A DNA stretch of 5,388 nucleotides from Pseudomonadota bacterium (GTDB lineage Bacteria; Pseudomonadota; Gammaproteobacteria; Burkholderiales; SHXO01): assembly GCA_023430065.1 (NCBI GenBank), contig JAEZCG010000140.1:1-5388 (forward strand). The letters are read 5' to 3'. Within the stretch, counting starts at the first letter, position 1. Each line of letters opens with the position of its first letter. Positions 1 to 4,231 of this stretch are shown here, one piece after another. The notes below the pieces were generated by a model. That model searched no databases and had not been told where the DNA came from. It saw only the letters and a list, made by a program, of their open reading frames with translations. The position numbers and the translations under genes are program-made.

Positions 1-1008
1 GCCCACCGCCAAGCCCTTGCCCACGGCGCCGGCCGGCGCCGCGAACGCCTCATTCGACTCGATCACGTCGAGGTCGCCGACCTTGAGGCCGGTTCTGTCC
101 AGCAGTTTCTTCACTGCCGGGACTGGACCGATGCCCATGTACTTGGGATCCACACCGGCGTGCGCATAGCCAACCAGGCGCGCCATGGGCTTGAGGCCCT
201 TGGCTTCTGCGGCCTTGCGTTCCATCAGCACCATGGCCGCGGCCCCGTCGTTGATGCTCGAGGCGTTGCCCGCAGTGACCGAACCCTCCTGCTGGAACAC
301 CGCACGCAACTTGGCCATGCTCTCCATGCTGGCATCGGCGCGCGGGTGCTCGTCGGTGTCGAACATCACCGTGCCCTTTCTGCTCTTCAGCTCGATCGGC
401 AGGATCTGGCTCTTGAAGTGCCCTTTCTCGATGGCGCTCATCGCCCGCTGGTTGCTCTCGACCGCCAGTTCGTCCTGCATCTGTCGGCTGATGCCCCACT
501 TGGCGGCGATGTTCTCGGCAGTGATGCCCATGTGGACGCTGTCGAACGGATCGGTGAGTGCGCCCACCATCATATCCAGTACCTTGGCATCTCCCATGCG
601 GGCGCCCCAGCGGGCTGCCGGCATGGTGTAGCCGCCGCGGCTCATCGACTCGGCGCCGCCTGCAACCGCGCAGTCGGCATCGCCCAGCAGAATCGTCTGG
701 CTGGCCGACACGATCGCCTGCAGGCCGCTGCCGCACAAGCGATTCAAGGTTAGCGCGGGTGTGTCCTGGCTCAGCCCGCCGTTGATTGCAGCCACCCGCG
801 ATAAATACATGTCCTTCGGCTCGGTGTGCAGGACATGGCCGAACACCGCGTGTCCGATCTCGGCCACCGGGACCTGGGACCGGGCTACCGCCTCGCGTAC
901 CACCCGGGCGGCCAGGTCGGTAGGCGGGAGATCCTTCAGTGCGCCACCGAAATCGCCGATCGCCGTCCGGACACCGCTCAAGACCACCACTTCACGTGCG
1001 TTGCTCAT
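1..1008 (-). CDS. bktB: BktB-like beta-ketothiolase / acetyl-CoA acetyltransferase (C-terminus cut by window edge)
   Basis: A cytoplasmic thiolase that interconverts 3-ketoacyl-CoA plus CoA with acetyl-CoA plus a shortened acyl-CoA; in the biosynthetic direction it condenses acyl-CoA units, as for polyhydroxyalkanoates. The visible 336 residues begin MSNAREVVVLSGVRTAIG. The nucleophilic cysteine is C92 in LNRLCGSGLQ, followed by GGAESMSRGG (117-126), GNASSINDGAA (248-257) and the NEAFAA motif with N319. The family is about 390-395 residues, so roughly 55-60 residues, including the expected GHP histidine and the second catalytic cysteine, lie beyond the window. The ATG at 1008 is chosen because GGAGGA precedes it by 4 nt. 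Resemblance to Cupriavidus BktB, from memory, is strong along the whole length; substrate range (C4 only or C5 and longer) cannot be read from sequence. Oddity: NEAFAA is followed by P-A-G instead of the usual Q-A-C. A separate promoter probably drives it. Confidence 0.95.
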   Translation of the reverse strand, partial: MSNAREVVVLSGVRTAIGDFGGALKDLPPTDLAARVVREAVARSQVPVAEIGHAVFGHVLHTEPKDMYLSRVAAINGGLSQDTPALTLNRLCGSGLQAIVSASQTILLGDADCAVAGGAESMSRGGYTMPAARWGARMGDAKVLDMMVGALTDPFDSVHMGITAENIAAKWGISRQMQDELAVESNQRAMSAIEKGHFKSQILPIELKSRKGTVMFDTDEHPRADASMESMAKLRAVFQQEGSVTAGNASSINDGAAAMVLMERKAAEAKGLKPMARLVGYAHAGVDPKYMGIGPVPAVKKLLDRTGLKVGDLDVIESNEAFAAPAGAVGKGLAVG

Positions 1009-1012
1009 TCTG

Positions 1013-1018
1013 TCCTCC
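1013..1018 (-). promoter_or_regulatory. Ribosome binding site of the thiolase gene
   Basis: On the minus strand GGAGGA lies 4 nt before the ATG at 1008 (GGAGG with 5 nt). This is a near-consensus Shine-Dalgarno sequence and fixes the thiolase start. Confidence 0.8.
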
Positions 1019-1031
1019 GTGTCTGCCGTCG

Positions 1032-1053
1032 GCGCCTCCAGGGCTGGTGGCGC
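1032..1053 (-). promoter_or_regulatory. Hairpin in the 5' leader of the thiolase gene
   Basis: On the minus strand GCGCC-A-CCA-GCCC-TGG-A-GGCGC can fold into an 8-bp GC-rich stem with one internal A-A mismatch and a four-base loop. It sits between the -10 box (1069-1074) and the ribosome binding site (1013-1018), so it would lie in the untranslated leader and end 13 nt upstream of the Shine-Dalgarno sequence. No T-run follows on either strand, so it is not a classical intrinsic terminator. A role in mRNA stability or translation is possible, but in DNA this GC-rich it may be chance. Confidence 0.35.
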
Positions 1054-1068
1054 ACTGCGGAATGGAAA

Positions 1069-1097
1069 ATTATAGACCTAGCTTGTGCGATGCATCA
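1069..1097 (-). promoter_or_regulatory. Putative sigma-70 promoter of the thiolase gene
   Basis: A perfect TATAAT box is read on the minus strand at 1074-1069, inside an AT-rich patch (about 1061-1083) that stands out in otherwise very GC-rich DNA. With 17-bp spacing the -35 position is TGATGC (1097-1092), a poor match to TTGACA that overlaps the hslR stop codon. Transcription would begin near 1062, giving a leader of roughly 55 nt. The weak -35 suggests either a modest promoter or one that needs an activator. This is inferred from the motif alone. Confidence 0.5.
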
Positions 1098-1496
1098 TCC
1101 GGACTCCGGATCGTCCCGCAATCGCTCCAGATGTCGGCGGTCGCGCTTGGTCGGCCTTCCGCGGATGAAGGCGCCGGGATCGCGCGGCTGGCGGTTGGCC
1201 CGTGCGGCGACCCGGGCGGCCAGACTCTCGGGCGTCTCCGTGTAGAGCAGCGCGGCAACCGGGGCGGAGCCGCGCTTGTCCGACAGGGCCGCGACATGCA
1301 CCGTGTATTCGAAGACCGGGGTACGGACGCGCAATTCGTCGCCGACTCGAACTGCCTTCGCCGGCTTGGTCCGTTCGCCGTTGAGGAGAACCTTGCCGCC
1401 CTCGACCGCCTGCGCTGCCAGCGAGCGCGTCTTGAAGAAGCGGGCCGCCCACAGCCACTTGTCGACCCGCGTACGATCGTCCACATTGCCGCTCAT
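1095..1496 (-). CDS. hslR: Heat shock protein 15 (Hsp15), S4-domain RNA-binding protein
   Basis: Hsp15 binds the free 50S ribosomal subunit that still carries a nascent chain on peptidyl-tRNA after premature dissociation, and helps recycle it. The 133-residue product has the same length as E. coli Hsp15. The S4 RNA-binding domain spans about residues 9-65, with the signature TRVDKWLWAARFFKTRS and the glycine-rich turn VEGGKVLLNGE; a basic C-terminal tail follows (GRPTKRDRRHLERL, 113-126), typical of the family. The start at 1496 is chosen because GGAGGT lies 9 nt upstream and the protein then opens like its relatives; an in-frame GTG at 1580 would add 28 low-complexity residues with no family resemblance. 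It follows hslO after 157 nt and precedes the thiolase by 86 nt. Its ribosome binding site and first 14 codons are duplicated just upstream, and the duplicate's reading frame stops in ATGA overlap with this start. Confidence 0.94.
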   Translation of the reverse strand: MSGNVDDRTRVDKWLWAARFFKTRSLAAQAVEGGKVLLNGERTKPAKAVRVGDELRVRTPVFEYTVHVAALSDKRGSAPVAALLYTETPESLAARVAARANRQPRDPGAFIRGRPTKRDRRHLERLRDDPESG

Positions 1497-1525
1497 GCGG
1501 TCATGACCTCCGGGCGGCCTGTGCG
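1454..1525. repeat. 72-bp direct repeat, copy A (genuine hslR start)
   Basis: This stretch holds 29 bp upstream of hslR, including its ribosome binding site, plus the first 43 nt of the gene. It matches 1576-1647 at 71 of 72 positions with a fixed offset of 122 bp; the single difference is G1505 versus A1627. Similarity ends sharply at both edges. Confidence 0.97.
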
Positions 1526-1618
1526 CGCCTTCCCGCCCCCTGCTTCGCACGCCGAGTCCGGCGCGCCCGCCCGCCGCCACTTGTCGACCCGCGTACGATC
1601 GTCCACATTGCCGCTCAT
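1493..1618 (-). pseudogene. Duplicated 5' fragment of hslR forming a 41-codon leader reading frame
   Basis: The upstream repeat copy carries its own GGAGGT (1628-1633) and ATG (1618). Translation would give the same first 14 residues as Hsp15 (MSGNVDDRTRVDKW), then leave the repeat and continue with 27 unrelated residues rich in G, A and R (RRAGAPDSACEAGGG onward) before a TGA at 1495-1493. That stop overlaps the true hslR start as ATGA, the classic arrangement for translational coupling. The fragment breaks off inside the first helix of the S4 domain, so I expect no Hsp15 activity. It may be an inert remnant or a functional leader peptide; the sequence shows the frame and the signals but not whether it is used. 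Confidence 0.6.
1506..1511 (-). promoter_or_regulatory. Ribosome binding site of hslR
   Basis: GGAGGT on the minus strand ends 9 nt before the ATG at 1496. It supports the 133-residue start over the longer in-frame alternative. The identical motif is duplicated at 1628-1633. Confidence 0.75.
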
Positions 1619-1647
1619 GCGGTCATAACCTCCGGGCGGCCTGTGCG
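1576..1647. repeat. 72-bp direct repeat, copy B (extra hslR start)
   Basis: This second copy of the hslR ribosome binding site, ATG and first 14 codons lies between hslO and hslR. Its outer edge is 7 nt from the hslO stop codon (1656-1654). The 50 bp between copies (1526-1575) match neither the sequence beyond copy B nor the hslR coding sequence beyond copy A, so a simple tandem duplication does not explain the arrangement. Confidence 0.97.
1628..1633 (-). promoter_or_regulatory. Duplicated ribosome binding site before the hslR-derived leader frame
   Basis: GGAGGT lies 9 nt before the ATG at 1618, the same spacing as at hslR itself. The one repeat mismatch (A1627, T on the minus strand) is the base directly after this motif, so the motif is intact and the leader frame is in principle translatable. 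Confidence 0.6.
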
Positions 1648-1653
1648 TGGATC

Positions 1654-2523
1654 TCAGTGCCGGGTCGTGGTGGGTGGGGTCACCACGTCGGTCGCGAAGA
1701 TCTGCTCGGCGTCCACCGGATCGAATGTGTACTTGCGGTTGCAGAAGTCGCAGCCCACCTCCACCGACCCGCGCTCTTCGAGGATGCTCTGCACCTCCTC
1801 GCGGCCGAGCATGCGCAGCATGTTCACGACTCTGTCCCGCGAGCACGAACAGCGGAAGCTGACGATGCGCGGTTCGAACAGGCGCACGTCCTCCTCGTGG
1901 AACAGGCGCCGGATCACCTCACGCGCGTCCAGCTCGAGCAGCTCGTCGCGCTTGACCGTCTCGCCCAGGATCACCGCACGATTCCAGCCATCGTCGTCGC
2001 GGCCGCGATGGGGCACGCGCTGCAGCAGCATGCCGGTCGCCCGCTCGGCGTCGGAGGCCAGCCACAGGCGCGTCTCGAGTTGCTCCGAGGTCGCCATGTA
2101 GTGCTCCAGCACCGCCGAGACGCCCTCGCCGGTCAGGTCGACCACGCCCTGGTAGGTCTGCGCCAGGTCGATGGGGGCGATGGTGATCACGAAGCGCCCC
2201 GATCCGACCAGCTCGCGGAACCCGCCTGGCAGCTCGACGTCCTTGTCCCACTTCGCCGTGGCGCGCATGGTCTGGTCGCTGGTGCACTCGACCACCAGCA
2301 GCTTCACCGGTCCGCTGCCCTGGATCTGCAGGATGAGCGAGCCCTCGAACTTGAGCGTGGCCGAGAGCAGTGCCGCAGCGGCCATCAGCTCGCCCAGCAC
2401 GTCGCGCAGCGGGGCGGGATAGTCGTGGCGTTCGAGCACGGCGCGCCAAGTTGCGTCGAGGTGGACGAGTTCGCCGCGCACCGGGGCGTGCTCGAAGAGA
2501 AAACGTTGCAGGGAGTCGTTCAC
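1654..2523 (-). CDS. hslO: Hsp33, redox-regulated molecular chaperone
   Basis: Hsp33 is a cytoplasmic holdase chaperone that is inactive while reduced and zinc-bound and is activated by oxidation plus unfolding, when it captures unfolding clients. The 289 residues match the family length (about 290). The N-terminal substrate-binding core runs over about residues 1-180 (SLQRFLFEHAPVRGELV, then TLKFEGSLILQIQGSGPVK), a linker follows to about 220, and the C-terminal redox switch has C225-S-C227 and C258-D-F-C261, the conserved CxC and CxxC zinc ligands. All four switch cysteines are present, so redox sensing should be intact. The start is GTG at 2523: AGGAG lies 7 nt upstream and the product then begins (M)NDSLQRFLF as Hsp33 proteins do; the frame remains open further upstream but enters the preceding gene. 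It lies 35 nt after the acyl-CoA synthetase stop and 157 nt before hslR. I found no convincing sigma-32 promoter, so readthrough from upstream is likely. Confidence 0.97.
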   Translation of the reverse strand: MNDSLQRFLFEHAPVRGELVHLDATWRAVLERHDYPAPLRDVLGELMAAAALLSATLKFEGSLILQIQGSGPVKLLVVECTSDQTMRATAKWDKDVELPGGFRELVGSGRFVITIAPIDLAQTYQGVVDLTGEGVSAVLEHYMATSEQLETRLWLASDAERATGMLLQRVPHRGRDDDGWNRAVILGETVKRDELLELDAREVIRRLFHEEDVRLFEPRIVSFRCSCSRDRVVNMLRMLGREEVQSILEERGSVEVGCDFCNRKYTFDPVDAEQIFATDVVTPPTTTRH

Positions 2524-2530
2524 GCGCGCT

Positions 2531-2535
2531 CTCCT
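2531..2535 (-). promoter_or_regulatory. Ribosome binding site that decides the GTG start of hslO
   Basis: AGGAG on the minus strand lies 7 nt upstream of GTG at 2523. No ATG lies near the expected Hsp33 N-terminus, so this site supports the GTG start. Confidence 0.75.
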
Positions 2536-2558
2536 GTTGCCGTAGTGTGTCGATCCGC

Positions 2559-4211
2559 TCAAGATGAGGGCGGCGAAGCCTCGCGCAACAGGCGCCGCTG
2601 CACCTTGCCGGTGGTCGTCATGGGCAGCGCATCGACGAAGGCCATCAGTTTCGGATACTGGTACGGCGCAAGCCGAGCACGCACGTGTTCCTGGATCGAC
2701 AGCTCGGTCTGCGCGGTACCCTCGAACCCGCTGCGCAGCACGACGAATGCCTTGACCAGCGCCCCGCGCTCGGCATCGGGCACGCCCACCACCGCCGCGT
2801 TCATCACCGCCGGATGCTTCATCAGGCAATCCTCGATCTCCGAGGGGCCGATGCGGTAGCCGGCGCTCTTGATCACGTCGTCTGCGCGCCCCTTGTACCA
2901 GAGGTAGCCGTCGTCGTCGCGCAGTGCCAGGTCGCCCGTGCGGCCCCAGCCGTCGAGGAACTTGTCCTGGGTGGCCTGCGGATTGTTCCAGTATTGCAGG
3001 AACACCACCGGATCGCCGTCGCGCCACAGCGCGATCTCGCCGATCTCCCCCGGTGCCACCTCCGCCCCCGCCTCGTCGATCAGGCGGATGCGGTGGCCGG
3101 GATAGGAACGGCCCATGGCGCCGGGCCGCGGATCGAACAGTGCGGCGCAGCCCCCCACCAGGTAGTTCATCTCGGTCTGTCCGAATATCTCGTTGATGCG
3201 TACGCCCAGCTCCTGGTGTGCCCAGTCCGCGACTGCATCCCCGACCGCTTCGCCCCCGCTCATCATGCTGCGCAGGCGCAGGTCGAAGCGCGCGGCCGGA
3301 TGCGCGACCTCCTTCATCATCATCTTCAGGCCGGTCGGAAAGATGAATGCGTTGCGTACGCCGTAGTCGTCCATCAGACGAAACGCGCGCTCCGGGTCGA
3401 AACGCCCCCGGTACGCCAGGATGGGCATGCCGAAGTACCAGGTGGGCAGCAACGCGTCGAACAAGCCGCCGGTCCAGGCCCAGTCCGCGGGTGACCAGAA
3501 CATGTCTCCCTGCGTCGGAAAGAAGTCGTGGGAGCAGACAAAGCCTGGCAGGTTGCCGATCAGCGCGCGGTGCGGAATCAGCGCGCCCTTCGGCGCGCCG
3601 GTCGTGCCGCTGGTGTAGATGATCAGAGCCGGGTCGGCGGCGGCGGTATCGACGGCGTCGAAACGTGTCGATGCGCAGGCCAGCAGGCGGTCCCAGTCCT
3701 CCACTCCGGCCTCGCGCGCGCCTGCGGCGCCGATCACGCAGCGCAGACCCGGCACCTGCTCGCGCACGGCGAGGATGCGCGCGAGCGACTCGCCATCCAC
3801 GATCACCACCGATGCGCCGGCATCGCGCAGACGGTATTCGAGCGCGTCGGGACCGAACAGGTGGGACAGCGGCACCGCGATCGCGCCCATCTGGAAGATG
3901 GCCATGTAGGCGATTGCCGTCTCGGGCCGTTGCGGCAGGACCATCCCGACGCGGTCTCCGCGTGCCACGCCGAGTGCGCCCAGCGCATTCGACAGGCGGT
4001 TCGCCCGCACCTGGACATCCCAGAAGGAGTACGCGCCGCGCACGCCGTCCTCGTCCTCGTAGTACAGCGCGAAGCGCTCGCGCTGCAGCGCGTGCCGCCC
4101 ACAGCAGGCGCGTGCGATATTGAACCGCTCCGGCACTGACCAGCGAAACCCGCGTACCAGGGCGCCATAGTCGGGTGCATTGCGCATGTCGTGTAGACCG
4201 AAGGTGGGCAT
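2559..4211 (-). CDS. AMP-forming acyl-CoA synthetase (acetyl/medium-chain ACS-like)
   Basis: A member of the adenylate-forming ANL superfamily that activates a carboxylic acid with ATP to an acyl-AMP and then transfers it to CoA. The 550 residues contain all core motifs: the phosphate loop YTSGTTGAPKG (199-209), NEIFGQTE (340-347), GRTGDL (423-428), the hinge region KGRADDVIKSAGYRIGPSEIE (440-460, split by the hinge D444) and near the C-terminus TTTGK with the adenylation lysine K536. The large domain covers about 30-435 and the small domain 440-545. The GYRIGPSEIE signature and a tryptophan-rich segment (WSPADWAWTGG, 239-249) resemble acetyl-, propionyl- and medium-chain acyl-CoA synthetases rather than long-chain FadD, but the substrate cannot be fixed. 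ATG at 4211 lies 20 nt after the upstream stop and has only a weak GGTG upstream; GTG at 4226 is a possible alternative. Proximity to a BktB-like thiolase suggests a shared role in acid catabolism or polyester precursor supply. Confidence 0.93.
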   Translation of the reverse strand: MPTFGLHDMRNAPDYGALVRGFRWSVPERFNIARACCGRHALQRERFALYYEDEDGVRGAYSFWDVQVRANRLSNALGALGVARGDRVGMVLPQRPETAIAYMAIFQMGAIAVPLSHLFGPDALEYRLRDAGASVVIVDGESLARILAVREQVPGLRCVIGAAGAREAGVEDWDRLLACASTRFDAVDTAAADPALIIYTSGTTGAPKGALIPHRALIGNLPGFVCSHDFFPTQGDMFWSPADWAWTGGLFDALLPTWYFGMPILAYRGRFDPERAFRLMDDYGVRNAFIFPTGLKMMMKEVAHPAARFDLRLRSMMSGGEAVGDAVADWAHQELGVRINEIFGQTEMNYLVGGCAALFDPRPGAMGRSYPGHRIRLIDEAGAEVAPGEIGEIALWRDGDPVVFLQYWNNPQATQDKFLDGWGRTGDLALRDDDGYLWYKGRADDVIKSAGYRIGPSEIEDCLMKHPAVMNAAVVGVPDAERGALVKAFVVLRSGFEGTAQTELSIQEHVRARLAPYQYPKLMAFVDALPMTTTGKVQRRLLREASPPSS

Positions 4212-4231
4212 CGTGTGCGTTTTCACCGTAC

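Noticed and set aside
1089..1110. Possible terminator after hslR (GATGCATC palindrome and TCCGGA repeats)
   Set aside because: The palindromes lie in or overlap the last hslR codons, form only short weak stems and have no T-run.
1095..1580. Longer Hsp15 from GTG 1580 (161 residues)
   Set aside because: The extra 28 residues come from the spacer and repeat, lack family similarity, and the ATG at 1496 has a good ribosome binding site and gives the canonical length.
2524..2570. Possible heat-shock (sigma-32) promoter before hslO based on CTTGA near 2560
   Set aside because: No CCCCAT-like -10 element occurs at suitable spacing, and the motif overlaps the synthetase stop codon.
1657..2859. 400-codon plus-strand open frame opposite hslO and the synthetase 3' end
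   Set aside because: The frame crosses two well-supported minus-strand genes, its product is rich in H, A and R without recognisable domains, and long antisense frames are expected at this GC content.
1654..3027. 457-codon frame containing hslO with a long N-terminal extension
   Set aside because: The extension overlaps the acyl-CoA synthetase in another frame. Hsp33 begins at GTG 2523 with a clear AGGAG upstream.
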